Below are positions 11,041 through 21,837 of a DNA stretch of 64,000 bases, one piece after another; position 1 is the first letter of the stretch, and each line of letters starts with the position of its first letter. The translations under genes and the position numbers were made by a program. This DNA comes from Hippopus hippopus. Taxonomy: Eukaryota > Mollusca > Bivalvia > Cardiida > Cardiidae. The stretch spans positions 48,870,252 to 48,934,251 of the forward strand of contig OX328096.1 in NCBI GenBank assembly GCA_946811185.2, in the 5' to 3' direction. The notes below the pieces were generated by a model. That model was not told the origin of the DNA. It saw nothing but the letters and a program-made list of their open reading frames with translations, and did no database searches.

Positions 11041-11318
11041 CCAAATTTGGCCTGCAAGACGGTAAAAGGGGCATTTGGACATTTGCGTAAAGTGTTATCT
11101 CGCATCAGCCTGCGCAGTCCGCGCAGGCTAATCCGAGACGCCACTTTAAGACTACGTTAGATTTTGTGCTATGGTACATTTGCGCCAAACAGAAAATTAC
11201 ATAAAAATGGAGTGTCGTCTCAAATTAGCCTGCGTGGACTGGGCAGGCTGATCTGGAACGACGACACTTTACGCAAATGTCAGAATAGCCCTTTTTGCGT
11301 GTTGCAGGCCATTTGTTG
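11041..11318. mobile_element. Double-hairpin MITE
   Basis: The termini are long inverted repeats: ggcctgcaag, then catttggacatttgcgtaaa, on the left, with tttacgcaaatgtcagaata and ttgcaggcc on the right. Inside are two separate palindromes: agcctgcgcagtccgcgcag (11107-11130) and agcctgcgtggactgggcag (11227-11250). The GCCTGYGCAGTCCGCRCAGGC motif is, to my knowledge, common in bivalve repeats. Confidence 0.78.
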
Positions 11319-11528
11319 TCTGCTGATTAATTCAAATCTAAATGTTGTCATTTGGTTGAAAGTTAAGTAAAGGGTCAAAGGCAATTTGAAATATTTTGAT
11401 TTTGTTAAGTTCACTATTAGTATTCAAAATTGACAAAAAAAACCCTGTGTATTATGCACATCGTTCTGATTTATACTCCAGCACATATATCTATGGACAT
11501 ATAAAATTTACCAAACTTTACTTTGCAG

Positions 11529-11646
11529 TTTTGGTATCACCCCTACCATGGAGAAGTTGTATCACAGAGGTACCATGTATACAACAGTGGATGATTGTCA
11601 GTTTGTGTGTATAGCACAGTCCCACTACTACAAAATCTTACATCAG
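11529..11646 (+). CDS. RAPGEF2: RAPGEF exon d: cNBD, second half
   Basis: 118 bases, phase 2 to 0, residues 175-214. It reads [20 protein letters not shown] then [19 protein letters not shown]. The phosphate-binding cassette of true cAMP sensors has a Glu after FG and an Arg about nine residues later; here the segment is FGITPTMEK, lacking both. That fits the family, whose cNBD is not considered a classical cAMP receptor. A TTAA-MITE begins 25 bases after the donor. Confidence 0.97.
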
Positions 11647-11671
11647 GTAATACAGAAACAAAATTTTTTCC

Positions 11672-11900
11672 TTAACCCTTTACCACACAATGACGCCTTT
11701 TAACACCCTTGGAGAAGAGGCCTTTTGAAAACATTGTGGGAAAAGGAGAAAATGCTGGTAACCAGCATTTTCTCCTTTTCCCACAAAGTTTTCTACCGTA
11801 TCAAAGAAAAGTTGCATCATTTGAGCCACTATGAAATTGTCATCTGCAAATGCTTTCAATTTGGATAGGTCTTAAATTTTGCCGTGTGTTAAAGGGTTAA
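11672..11900 (+). mobile_element. TTAA-MITE copy, full length, intact palindrome
   Basis: 229 bases, TTAACCCTTTACCA to TTAAAGGGTTAA. The centre is a palindrome with arms acattgtgggaaaaggag and ctccttttcccacaa around AAAATGCTGGTAACCAGCATTTT. It starts 25 bases after the donor of exon d. Confidence 0.95.
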
Positions 11901-11962
11901 CCCTTTACTTGGAAACAGAATTTTTGGACTTGTCTGCATTGAAAGCATTTGCAGACAAGAAA
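11897..11962 (-). mobile_element. TTAA-MITE fragment sharing a TTAA
   Basis: The TTAA that ends the previous copy also begins this one (ttaaccctttacttggaaac). Only the long arm remains (ggacttgtctgcattgaaag, catttgcagacaag). Confidence 0.75.
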
Positions 11963-12059
11963 TGTATGTAGTATGTATTAAAGTTATCTTTCTCTTTTGA
12001 AAATAATTAGGCGAGGACATATACAATCATTCTGACAAGTGAAAAATGGCTCATAGATA

Positions 12060-12278
12060 ATTACATTATGAATTTTTAACAACCCTGAAAGAGAAGGCCT
12101 TTTAAAAAAACATTGTGGGAAAAGGAGAAAATGGTATTAACCAGTATTATTTCCTTTTCCCAAAATGTTTTCTACCCTTTCAAGACCGGGCTAATCAGTA
12201 AGAACAACTTTTTATTTAATATCTGTAAATGTCTTTGATTTGCTAAAGTTAAAAATGTTATTGTTTGATAAAGAAAAG
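12060..12278 (+). mobile_element. TTAA-MITE copy, left end lost
   Basis: Starts at tttttaacaaccctgaaag. The palindrome has mutated loop bases (aaaatggtattaaccagtat). The right end is tgataaagaaaag. Confidence 0.85.
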
Positions 12279-12436
12279 ATGATACATGAAAACATGTTAC
12301 AACAGAGTGGCAAAAGAAAGAATTGCTAACTGTGGGTAATGTACCCATTTGCAACAATGTTGTCAAAATTGTTTTTCTGTAAGACTAAAAAAATGCAAGG
12401 CAGAGTTTCATCTTAGCATTCACTACTATTTTCCAT

Positions 12437-12641
12437 TTACCCTTACCACACAATTCCGACTTTTATGACACTGAGGAGAAAGGCTTTTGAAAGCATTGTT
12501 TTCAGCATTTTCTCCTTTTCCCACAATATCTTGTACCCTTAAAAATTGTTATTTCATGTTCTGAATAACAATTTATTTTTTGTCTGCATCTTCTTCTTGG
12601 TTGAACAAGGCTATAATTTTATTCTTTGGTAAAGTGTTAGT
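12437..12641 (+). mobile_element. TTAA-MITE copy, half palindrome deleted
   Basis: Left end ttacccttaccacacaatt. The left palindrome arm is lost: gcattgttttcagcattttc joins directly to the right arm. Right end ttggtaaagtgttag. Confidence 0.85.
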
Positions 12642-12801
12642 AAATGGTATGAAGAGATAAGCATTTCAACTGAAGTTACAAAGTTTATGTCTTGGTATTT
12701 GTTTTATTAACTTTGTACAGCCCTGAGAATATTCTAGGTACCCCATGCCTTATTACTTGTTTCTTGCAATTTTCGGTAAAAAAAGTTAACTTTCTCTTTA
12801 G

Positions 12802-12906
12802 GGAGAAGAAAATACAAGGCGCCACGAAGAAGATGGTAAAGTTGTCATGGTGACTGAACATCGAGTATTTGATGGTGGCAACAGGCGTGGTCATATTGTT
12901 ATTAGG
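12802..12906 (+). CDS. RAPGEF2: RAPGEF exon e: cNBD to REM link
   Basis: 105 bases, phase 0 to 0, residues 215-249. Acceptor tctctttag, donor agggtatgt. It contains EEDGKVVMVTEHRVFDGGN then RRGHIVIR, aligning with the family's EEEGEIVMVKEHRELDRTG and RKGHIVIKG. It is the C-terminal strand and helix of the cNBD before the RasGEF N-terminal domain. Confidence 0.96.
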
Positions 12907-13384
12907 GTATGTTAAATCAAGCCATTACCTTCGCCTATACCCAAAGACAGGTAGACACGCACAACATATTCAGTCAAGTTTCTTTTTCAGTGAAAAAACT
13001 ACAGATGTGATGAGAATGACCTAAAAGTTCTCTTCAAAATGATGTGAAGTTTATTTAACTGCAACAGCAGAATGCCTTGCCTAATACTACAAAACCTACA
13101 AAAGACAGTCGTAAGACTAGTGTGAAGCACTGGTATGACTAAAAATCTGTTAAAAGTAGTGTTAAATGCTGTTGATGTGTAAAGATTTCTTGCATAATAA
13201 TACAGATTGATTTTTTTCCCCAAGGGATAAATTTAAAATTCCAATGAAAATGAAAAGACAGTCTTAGTTCAGAATGCAAAAGATAACGATAACAGTATAC
13301 ATCCAATATCAGACTGCAAATTTTATGTTGTCTGATTCTATACAGTCAGCAAAAGCTACTTACGTTTCAAATAGCGGTAAAAGG

Positions 13385-13598
13385 ATTAATCCTGTACCAC
13401 ACAATCCTAGTTTTAACGACCCTAAGGAAAAAGCCTTTTTAAAACAATGTGGGAAAAGGAGAAAATGTTGTTTACCAACATTTTCTCCTTTTCCCCACAA
13501 TGTTTTCTACTCTTTAAATACAATTCTTATTTTTTGTCTGCTTCGAATTCTTTTAATTTAGACAAATCTGAAATTTTATCATTTGCTAAAGAGGTTAC
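13385..13598 (+). mobile_element. TTAA-MITE copy
   Basis: Left end ttaatcctgtaccacacaat. The centre is well kept, with loop ATGTTGTTTACCAACAT: compensated changes in both arms (GCT to GTT and AGC to AAC). The right part is shortened and ends about 40 bases before exon f. Confidence 0.88.
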
Positions 13599-13639
13599 AG
13601 TTTCGCCCAGAAAATAATTTCCTTCTTTTACATTTACAG

Positions 13640-13804
13640 GGTACACCTGAGAGATTAATGCAACAGTTAGTAGAGGACCACAGCGTAGTAGACCCGACCT
13701 ATGTTGAGGACTTTTTACTTACCTACAGAACTTTCCTCCCACAACCAACAAAGCTGACAGACAAATTATTGCAGTGGTTTGAGGATCCTACTCTTAGGGC
13801 AAAG
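13640..13804 (+). CDS. RAPGEF2: RAPGEF exon f: RasGEF_N (REM) domain
   Basis: 165 bases, phase 0 to 0, residues 250-304. It begins [19 protein letters not shown] and continues [19 protein letters not shown], the signature of the RasGEF N-terminal domain, which braces the catalytic domain. A TTAA-MITE ends about 40 bases before the acceptor (ttacatttacag). Confidence 0.98.
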
Positions 13805-13947
13805 GTATAAGTTATTGATAGCAGCTGTGCTTTTGATTGTTAGATATGATAATTAACATTATTGCCTTCCTTTTGATTTATTAAATTCTTGAACAAACAT
13901 GCAGCTGACAACTTGAAAAATTTCCTTATAAAAAAAATTAATCATGT

Positions 13948-14178
13948 ATTAACCATATATCACCAGATCCTGACTTTAAACAGCCCTAAAGAAAGAAGGC
14001 TTTTGAAAACTTTTTTGAAAAAGGAGAGAATGCTGTTGACCAGCCTTTACTCCCTTTCCTGCAATGCTTTCTACCCTATCAAAAAAAGAAATCATCCTTT
14101 CAGTTACATTTATTTTGTTGTCTGCACATGCTCCAATTTGGTTGAGTCCAAAATATTGTCATGTGATAAAGAATCTAA
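13948..14178 (+). mobile_element. TTAA-MITE copy, degraded
   Basis: Arms recognisable (cctgactttaaacagcccta; tttgttgtctgcacatgct). The palindrome is worn on both sides. Confidence 0.82.
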
Positions 14179-14308
14179 TACATGAGCCAGTGATTTCCCC
14201 TGTAACACTGTTTTCAAAAGAGATCTATTGAAATATGAAAAAAAGTCTACAACACAAAATTAATGGGTAAGTAAAGTTATTTCATCCAACCTTGGTTTGA
14301 TTCCTCAT

Positions 14309-14560
14309 GGCCCTGCAAGGTAGCTCAGTGGCTAGGGTATCTGACTTGACACCTGGTGGTTGCAAGTTCGATGCCTGGTTGAGGCAAGCTTTCTTTCTGG
14401 CAATTTTTTGCCTCTCACCTTTAATGCATGTGAGGAAAGTAGTCAGTGGTATGGAAAGAAAGTTGTCTCAGTACTTGCGTGAGAAAGCCAGGAAACACAT
14501 GCATAATTGCACTGACCACCATGATCTGACCTAAGCTGTTAAGACAATGTGAAACTCCAG
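14309..14560 (+). repeat. tRNA-derived SINE with head and body
   Basis: Head 14309-14383: A-box-like aaggtagctcagtggctagg and B-box-like ggttgcaagttcgatgcct. Body: gcatgtgaggaaagtagtca, gtggtatggaaagaaagttg and accatgatctgacctaagct, the same order as the 7935-8178 copy. The 3' tail (to about 14697) is not recognised. Confidence 0.78.
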
Positions 14561-14699
14561 TACGAACTATTTGATTCCCCACTGGCTGGACTGGTTATGT
14601 TGTAGTGTCCATGGGGGTATGGCACTACTGAGCCTCAGCCTAGTGCTGATGACACAGAAAAGACACAAATAAGTGAGTTGTCATCTGTGTAAACACTAG

Positions 14700-14931
14700 T
14701 TAACAATTTCACCACCTTGCAATCCGGAGATCTAACCATCCTTACACAAGAGACTTTTGAAAACATTGTGAGAAAAGGAGAAAATGCTGGTCACCAGCAG
14801 TTTCTCCTATCCCACAATGTTTCCTACCCTTGTAGAGGCAAATTCCATCATTTGAGCCACATTTCATTTGTTGTCTGCACATGCTTTCAAGTTGGAGTAG
14901 TGGAAAGTTCTGTTGTTTGGTAAAGAGTTAA
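14700..14931 (+). mobile_element. TTAA-MITE copy, full length
   Basis: 232 bases, TTAA at both ends. The palindrome has a few changes (aatgctggtcaccagcagtt). It ends 37 bases before exon g. Confidence 0.9.
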
Positions 14932-14968
14932 AACAAAACTAGTACACAAAATTGTGTTTCTATTGAAG

Positions 14969-15076
14969 GTGACTCGTGTGGTCCTACTATGGGTAAACAA
15001 TCATTTCAATGATTTTGAAACCAATGCTGACATGTGTGAATTCCTGGAACACTTTGAGGAGCTATTAGAGAGAGAG
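14969..15076 (+). CDS. RAPGEF2: RAPGEF exon g: RasGEF_N (REM) domain
   Basis: 108 bases, phase 0 to 0, residues 305-340. [17 protein letters not shown] is identical to vertebrate PDZ-GEFs, followed by a more variable [12 protein letters not shown]. The acceptor is attgaag, weak because the base before AG is A rather than a pyrimidine. A TTAA-MITE ends 37 bases before the exon. Confidence 0.97.
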
Positions 15077-17729
15077 GTTAGTGTAACCAAACTATTGTCA
15101 TATAGAATGTTGTTTGTTATTATTTGTGATTGATACATAAAGTTCACAATTTATATTGTAAATAATTTTTGATGGTTTCCAGTGAAAAATTAAGTGGTGC
15201 ATCAGTGATCAAACAAGTCTTTTGTGCTGTTTCACTAAGTCACATATATCTTTATGACAGAAGTGGTATAGGTGTGCATGATATCAGTATATTCACAGAT
15301 ACAGTAGTATCATAATTTCATCTGTAGTAACCCATGTGTGAACCATTACATTATATTTCATTCATCACCTATGGGACAATTATTTGCAAAATGCTGTTCT
15401 CTGTGAATACTCATTACAGGAAAAAATACTTTAGCCAATCAAAACATCAATGTCTCAGCCATAATTTATACTGCTGAAGACAAATTTTTCTTCTTCCTGT
15501 ATTTGAAAGTTTTCTGTATTGATTACCAAGCTGGATTTGCAATGAAAGTATGATTGGCAAATAAAAACAGAATGATGACAAAAATGTGGCATATGTGTGA
15601 TATATATTGACAAAAGTTTCTCATGAAAATTTTGATATCACCAACCATATTACCCCATGAGTATGAGGAAACAGAAGGATGATATCTACAATACAGGAAA
15701 TGGAATGTCCACAGGTACACTGAGGATGATGTATTCTACTGTCATATAAAGATCATTCATTCACTGATCTATTGAAAGGCAACTTAAAATAAGAGGAAAC
15801 ACATTAGGTGCATGCTAGATGAATTTGAAATAACTAATTTGATAATTTGTTAAGTAAGTTTAATGGTGAAATCACAAGATTTACATATTCGATTGTGTGA
15901 ATAGCTTCTTGTTTGATTCCTGGCCCATCAACTTCGGAATGCATATTGTTCTGCTTTGTTGCGATGGTAAATTCCTACATGGCTCTGAATATAGTGAATG
16001 GGTGGGGGAAGTTAAGTAATAATAGTCTGATAACATTATACTCTATTCTCATCATTATTAGTTCTATAGCTTAAAACAATATGGCTGAACATATATATGT
16101 ATTGTTAAGCTTACTTCTCAAAATACAATTTGTATAATCTTTGCACTGACCACTTTTAGAGAGATATGGACAAATATGCCAGAAGTGTAAGTATAGATGA
16201 AATGTGGCTTGATCCAAAATCCCTTTTCCAATTACTGATACAAGTACTAAGACCTCTGTGTGCATGTGTAATAGCTACTTCAAATGACTTGTTTAAAATT
16301 TAGAGTCAGATGTTGATTTGGTGTAAAGATATTAGTCTGTCTAATCATATTAGCCATGCTCTTAGAAAATGGGGTTTTAATGCATCTCTGAGATGCATGC
16401 TATCAAGCAAGAAAATACCTAATTATGGATCCATAAAATCCATTTTGTATGACAATCGACTGTATCATGAGGTACACTGGTCTTTTGATGTGCAGCAAAT
16501 GGACAGATAGGAAAAAGTTTCAGCCACATTGTGCAGGCTGACCTTGGTTGATACTTTTTGCAGATGCATTAAGCCCCCATTTCACAGAACATGGCTAAAT
16601 TCAATAAGTTTTAATTCCAATAATAGTCTTCTAATTGATAGAGACAATGTACCTCTGCCATTTTTTAATGGCTAGTCTTGTAGAAATGAAGAAAGATTGA
16701 CATATTACCACCTACAGACCATTTTATTTGTGCTACAGTATACAGCTTTTAAAACCACTGTTATGAGTTGGAAATTTCTCCTGTTCAAAAATGTTTTTTA
16801 CATGTGTTTTTTTAAAACCTTGATTCATATTTTGCAAGAATCTTTCATTTTAGGGGGTAATGAGTAAGAAATGCCTGTGCTTATGAACCTGATTTTGCAT
16901 GATTAGAGAATTTTGAATTTCAGTGACACATAAAATTAAAAACAAGCATAATTACTGGTACTTACATGTACGCTGAAAACTGCTGAAAGCTGAGAAGCCC
17001 ATGTTTTGCGAAGTCATTGGAAACAAACCATAGACATCTTTTGGACTTTTTAGTCCCAGACAGTAGCATTTATGATTTATTGAGTTGCAAAACATAATGT
17101 CGCTTGGATTAGTTATCAGCTTACTGAAAAGTCTGTTATTTTGCATTAGAAAAGACAATGTCATTTATTGAACTAGGACAGATGATAACAGCATGTCTGA
17201 TGCTTGCAATACGATGTTTGCTTTGTATAAGAAATTACACACTGCATGCCTTCAGCCCATCATTACCATTCAAGATGCCCGTTTCATTGACAGGTTTTAA
17301 AAACAAAGTGGGAAAAGACATGATTGCTTGCAACAAGTGACTTTTCCTGTTCTAACATTGCTTTCTGTTTTGTAAAGAAAGTTTTTCGTTTTCCATCAAA
17401 TACTCCATATTTGTGTCACTTATACCCATCACATGCGTTTCTGCAAAAATAACAAGTATTATTATGGTTGTAAATGTATTGCTAATTCAGGAAAAGAAAT
17501 AATTTGGTTTTGTGTCCTTTAAGAGCAAAGATTTCTCTTCAATTACGGTGAATTTGATGTTCCTTTTTTAGCCCGATATGTACCAAAAGATGTAAATATT
17601 CTGAAGTGCATGCCTGAACTGAATACCTCATGCAGATGACTGCGAATTCTAATTGACCTCTCTTGTAAACAGTGGTATGAAAGAGAAAGTACAAGCAATT
17701 CTTTTCCACAGCATGTTAGCATTTGTGCT
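15077..17729. other. Intron, mostly nothing recognised
   Basis: 2.65 kb after exon g. The only repeat seen is 16560-16620, the partner of 868-920. Confidence 0.5.
16560..16620. repeat. Dispersed repeat, partner at 868
   Basis: Contains taagcccccatttcacagaa and catggctaaattcaataag, close to 868-920. Confidence 0.6.
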
Positions 17730-17949
17730 TTAACCGTTTACCTGAAAATCCCGACTTTAAGAACCATTGAGAAGACTTCTTTTGAAAGCATAGTGGAAAA
17801 AAGGAGAAAATGTAGGCAATCTTCTTTTTTTACAATGTTTTTTATCCAATCAACAACCAATACCTTGATTTTAACCACTTGTGATTTGTCATCTACAAAT
17901 ACTTGAAATTTGGATGTGTCTGAAATTTTGTTGTTAGGTAAAGAGTTAA
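17730..17949 (+). mobile_element. TTAA-MITE copy, palindrome damaged
   Basis: Ends ttaaccgtttacctgaaaat and taggtaaagagttaa. The centre is shortened (gaaaatgtaggcaatcttct). Confidence 0.87.
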
Positions 17950-18493
17950 TAAAACCTTGCTGTGTATCATGCCTATTTTACAAGCAAGATTTCAAAAGTC
18001 TCTTGAAGCAAATCTGTTTCAGGAGGTAGTGAGTCAGTCTCTTTTATTATAGACAGATCATTCTTTAATTGGTTGATATATCTATGAGCAAAAGGTTGCG
18101 AAATACATTTTAAAAACAAAGGCCACAACTCTGTGGTAACATTTCACAGACAATTAAACACTTACTATTAATGTAATCATTCAAATTTGTCACATGTGTA
18201 ATTAGGGTAAAAATAAGTATGAGAAATTGTTTGTGCTTTTGTCATACTTGCTTCATGAAACAAGATACATACAGATTTGTCAACAATATTATATCACCTG
18301 GGTTGACACATCCTTGTAACTCCTATTCTATTGTAGCTTCAAAAATATGTTACAGGTGGATAGGGGCTGTTGATATGACATACAGAATGAAAGAGTTATT
18401 ATCTATATATCTTAGCAATCAGAGTTGTCCGGTAATACCCCTAAAACAGGTACAACAGCGCTATTGACAGGTACCTGCTGTAGTTGTTTTTGT
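17950..18493. other. Intron, nothing recognised
   Basis: No exon or repeat recognised. An 82-codon plus frame at 18219-18467 shows no known domain. Confidence 0.5.
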
Positions 18494-18717
18494 TTAACCT
18501 TTTACGAGACTACAAAATTTTAGCCATATCAAAATTGAAAGCATTTTCAAACAACAATTTCAGTGTGGCTTAAATGTTGTAAATTTTCTTTGATAGAAAA
18601 CATTGTGGAAAAAGGAGAAAATGCTGGTTACCAGCATTTTCTCCATTTCCCTCAATGTTTTCAAAAGGCTTTTTTCTTAGAGTCCTTAAAATTCAGCATT
18701 GGTTGGTAAAGGATTAA
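18494..18717 (-). mobile_element. TTAA-MITE copy, full length
   Basis: Ends ttaaccttttacgagactac and ttggtaaaggattaa. The central palindrome is almost complete, with loop ATGCTGGTTACCAGCAT. It ends 140 bases before exon h. Confidence 0.92.
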
Positions 18718-18857
18718 AAAGCAAAATGCAATTGAGTACACAAAAAGTCATCAAATGTATGGTTGTAAGAAAAAAATCCAGAACATCAAGAAATAATTTT
18801 TATGGACATTGTTCATGATATATTGCTATATTGCAATATGATAATTTTGTTTTACAG

Positions 18858-19061
18858 CAAATGAATGGTCAGTTGCGGCTTTTGAATCTGGCATGTGCTA
18901 GTAAAGCTCGTCCAAGAACAGTCACTCTCACCAGAGCCACCCGTGAAGAAATCCTGTATTTTCAGATATTAGGGGGAATGGAAAGGGGCTGTGGTATCTT
19001 TATCAAGAAAGTGGAGAGGGATTCTAAAGCTTACGAGGCTGGTCTGAAAAGAGGAGATCAG
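18858..19061 (+). CDS. RAPGEF2: RAPGEF exon h: REM end and PDZ start
   Basis: 204 bases, phase 0 to 0, residues 341-408. LRLLNLACASKARPRTVTL closes the REM domain. ILYFQILGGMERGCGIFIKK then DSKAYEAGLKRGDQ starts the PDZ domain. The carboxylate-binding loop reads GCGI where the canonical PDZ motif is GLGF and vertebrate PDZ-GEF has GFGI. Acceptor tgttttacag, donor caggtaaac. Confidence 0.98.
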
Positions 19062-19124
19062 GTAAACGCTGTTTGAATACAATATAACCAGTTGTTTTGT
19101 CAGGTATAATCTCAACTACAGCTA

Positions 19125-19357
19125 TTCACTCTTTACCAGATGGCAAAACTTTTGACTTTATCCAATTTTGGAAGTCTGTGCAGATGACAAAGTGTGTTTC
19201 AAATGATGGGATTTTTCTTTGAAAGGGTAAAAAATTTTGTGGGAAAAGGAGAAAATGCTGGTTACCAGCATTTTCTCCTGTTCCCACAAAGTTTTCAAGA
19301 GCTTTCGCCATCGGGATTGGGGTCATTAAAGCACAGAATTGTTTGTTAAAGGGTTAA
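19125..19357 (-). mobile_element. TTAA-MITE copy, full length
   Basis: Begins ttcactctttaccagatgg and ends gttaaagggttaa. The palindrome is almost intact. It begins 63 bases after the donor of exon h. Confidence 0.92.
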
Positions 19358-19470
19358 TGATGGAATTTGTCCCTGAAAGTATGGAAAACATTTTTGGAAA
19401 TGGAGAAAATGCTGGTTACCACCATTTTGTGAATTCCTCACAATTTTTTTTAAGCCTTTCCCCATAAGAG
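19358..19470 (-). mobile_element. TTAA-MITE, short and degraded, tandem to previous
   Basis: Begins at the TTAA of the previous copy. It keeps gtatggaaaacatttttgga and aaatggagaaaatgctggtt; the right half is decayed. Confidence 0.65.
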
Positions 19471-19974
19471 CGATAAAAGATTTTTTTCTCCGATTATTGA
19501 AAGTTGGGGATAATTTCTCTTGAAACTAGAAGGGTTTTCACCACCCACTCTTATTATATTAATTGTAAATTCTGTTTTTCAAGACTAATAATCTGATTGG
19601 ATGTGACGGACCATCTTTGTCAGTCAGAAAAATGGTAGAAATATAATAATTTTTAGAAGTGTCAAAGAGAAGAGCTCCTGTTGTGCGATTGAGGCCTGAT
19701 TTTCATTAACCTGTGGACTGTGAAAAATATGATGTCTGTATGATCATTTATTGCAGTGTATCAGTTTTTCACATGGTTTATTTGTGTAATTGTATGAGTT
19801 TTCTGTACTTACTTGAAGACATTTTCACCTTTGAAATGCTTTCACCGCCAGAGAGCCAACTAGATGAAATTACCGGTAATATTTTTAGCCATTTGGAAAG
19901 ACCTAGATATTCATGAAATATTTCACAATGTTGTTCCAGGATAATATTGCACATTTTGTGAAGGACAAATATAA

Positions 19975-20308
19975 CTAGAGGTATCACTAAACGTGATCAA
20001 TACCCCCCACCAGCTCCTTGTCACAAAACAGGTCTTTGTCACAGAAAGCAGAATGGTTTAGTACAAAAGTAAGAGTTGAAAAAAGTTCAAGGGGAGATAA
20101 TTCTGCAACAAATCGCACCAGGGCCATGAAAATTACACATGCACAACTTCATATATGTAAGAACACTGTGTGGAAATTTGAGTTCAGTACCTGAAAAACT
20201 GTCAGAGTATTTCACCGGACAAATTTGTGTCGACGGACGGACGGACGGACAGACAGCCATGGTGATTCCAGTATACCCTCCTCCACCTCGTTGCGGGGGG
20301 GGGTATAA
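19975..20308 (-). mobile_element. Helentron-like element, minus strand, 334 bp
   Basis: Read on the minus strand it begins with a hairpin of C-rich and G-rich parts (taccccccccccgcaacgag, gtggaggagggtata), then tgtctgtccgtccgtccg. It ends with ggggggtattgatcacgttt, agtgat, acctctag: a hairpin ATCAC/GTGAT followed by CTCTAG. ATACCCCCC near the start is inverted near the end. Confidence 0.7.
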
Positions 20309-20398
20309 TTTAGTTTAACATAAGCAACTAAAGACAAGTTAGACACCCTTTGTTGTCAAAAGAAAAATTGTTGAATCTATGTGTCATATTTATTGTAG

Positions 20399-20507
20399 AT
20401 ATTAGAAGTCAATGGCCAGAGTTTCTTGAACATGCCTCACAGTAAAGCCTTGGAATTATTACGGAAGACAACTCATCTATCTATCACAGTGAAATCCAAT
20501 TTGTTAG
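20399..20507 (+). CDS. RAPGEF2: RAPGEF exon i: PDZ second half
   Basis: 109 bases, phase 0 to 1, residues 409-445. [19 protein letters not shown] and [15 protein letters not shown] complete the PDZ fold, including the conserved LEVNG strand and the alpha-B helix (HSKALELL) that lines the peptide groove. Acceptor tattgtag, donor taggtaag. Confidence 0.98.
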
Positions 20508-20609
20508 GTAAGAATAGTTTTGCAGCATTTAGGTTCTGTAATGTCAAGTCGGAAATCCAATTTCTTTTGATATTTTGTAATACAATGGACCTGTACTATT
20601 TCCTTGTTA

Positions 20610-20749
20610 CTTTTCCTTGTGCCACAATGTTTTAAAAAGGTGGCCAACCCTATCAAATGTAAAAATAAGCATTGAAGCAACACTAAATTAAAGTCTGCAA
20701 ATGCTTTCAATTTTGTCCAGTCTAAAATTTTGTTGTTTGGTAAAGAGTT
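20610..20749 (+). mobile_element. TTAA-MITE right half
   Basis: From gtgccacaatgttttaaaaa to ttggtaaagagtta, including agtctgcaaatgctttcaat. The left half and palindrome are absent. Confidence 0.82.
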
Positions 20750-20985
20750 ATTCAGGCCATGTTATGGCATGAGATATCTTGTTGTAATAACATGAAATTT
20801 TTAGCTTTTTGCTTTTTATTGTATATTTTTTACAACATTTAGTTTAACCCTTAGAGTTTCAAATAAGCCTTCTAGACATTTTCAGTCTAGAAATAAGATG
20901 CAACATTTTCAGTCTAGAAATAAGACCTAAACATTTGTAATTTCAAGGTTGTTATTTTCCAGGATGTCTCCACTAAGAGGACATT

Positions 20986-21055
20986 GTAGATCAAAGACTA
21001 GACTGCATATTTTCTACAGTCTGATTTTGATCACTGGCCGTAAAAGCAACTGAAG
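20986..21055. repeat. GATC-palindrome repeat, copy 1
   Basis: gactagactgcatattttct, then acagtctgattttgatcact: a hairpin of AGACTG.../...CAGTCT with GATC at the outer side. Related copies are at 40011, 41198, 41450, 44511, 49498, 56988 and 61788, with weaker ones at 38470 and 55246. Confidence 0.7.
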
Positions 21056-21140
21056 TTGTGAAAGGTACCTGAAGGATAAAATGAGATAGACTGAATTTTT
21101 TTGGATGATTATTATATTTTCATTTTGTCTTGTCTTGCAG

Positions 21141-21393
21141 AATTCAAGGAAATGTTGGACAGTGCAGAGCGCAGTGCTGTTGTAAAACGCCAGGACTATC
21201 AACAATCTAACCCAAAACAAAGGCTATCTGCACCTGATCTAGAAAATGCTATAAATAGCTCACCAACTGAAACCAAAAAACATCAGAAAAAGGACAAAGG
21301 GTTTATGAAGACAATAGCTGGCAGTAAACCTAAAATCAGGAAAGCTTTGGGCAATCTTATCTCAAGAAATATGAGCTCTAGCAGTATGAATAC
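21141..21393 (+). CDS. RAPGEF2: RAPGEF exon j: basic linker after PDZ
   Basis: 253 bases, phase 1 to 2, residues 445-529. It starts EFKEMLDSAERSAVVKR, equivalent to the FKELLTRLSEEKR helix of the family, then a Lys/Ser-rich linker (HQKKDKGFMKTIAGSKPKIR) of low conservation. The donor acgtaagt is only 17 bases before a cluster of four TTAA-MITEs (21411-22192). Confidence 0.95.
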
Positions 21394-21410
21394 GTAAGTT
21401 GTTTAATGCT

Positions 21411-21635
21411 TTAACTCTTTACCAAACGACAAATTGTTGGACTGGACCAAATTCAAAGCATCTGCAGACAAATTAAATCTTGTTAATATGATGATTTCTG
21501 ACTGTAATAGGGTAGAAAATATTGTGGGAAAGGAGAAAATGCTGTTCACCAGCATTTTCTCCTTTTTCCGAAATATTTTTCATTGGCTTCTTTCTCAGGG
21601 TCGTTAAAAGTCAGGATTGTGTGGTAAAGAGTTAA
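21411..21635 (-). mobile_element. TTAA-MITE copy, first of four in a row
   Basis: 225 bases, TTAACTCTTTACCA to TGGTAAAGAGTTAA, starting 17 bases after the donor of exon j. The palindrome is mildly worn. Confidence 0.93.
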
Positions 21636-21830
21636 AACACAGCAAGATTTTAGACTCGTCCATATTGAAGGAATTTACAGACAACAACTCACATATTTTT
21701 TCAAGTGATACTATTTGTCCTGTAGGTAGAAAACATTTTGGGAAAAGGAGAAGATGCTGGTTACCAGCATTTTCTTACAATGTTTTCAAAAGCCTACATT
21801 TTCAGGCTTGTTAAAACTTGTTGAACCTGG
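21636..21830 (-). mobile_element. TTAA-MITE copy, second of four
   Basis: Directly abuts the previous copy. It has agattttagactcgtccata, a partly deleted palindrome (aagatgctggttaccagcat) and cttgttaaaacttgttgaac. Confidence 0.85.
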
Positions 21831-21837
21831 CCCTGAT

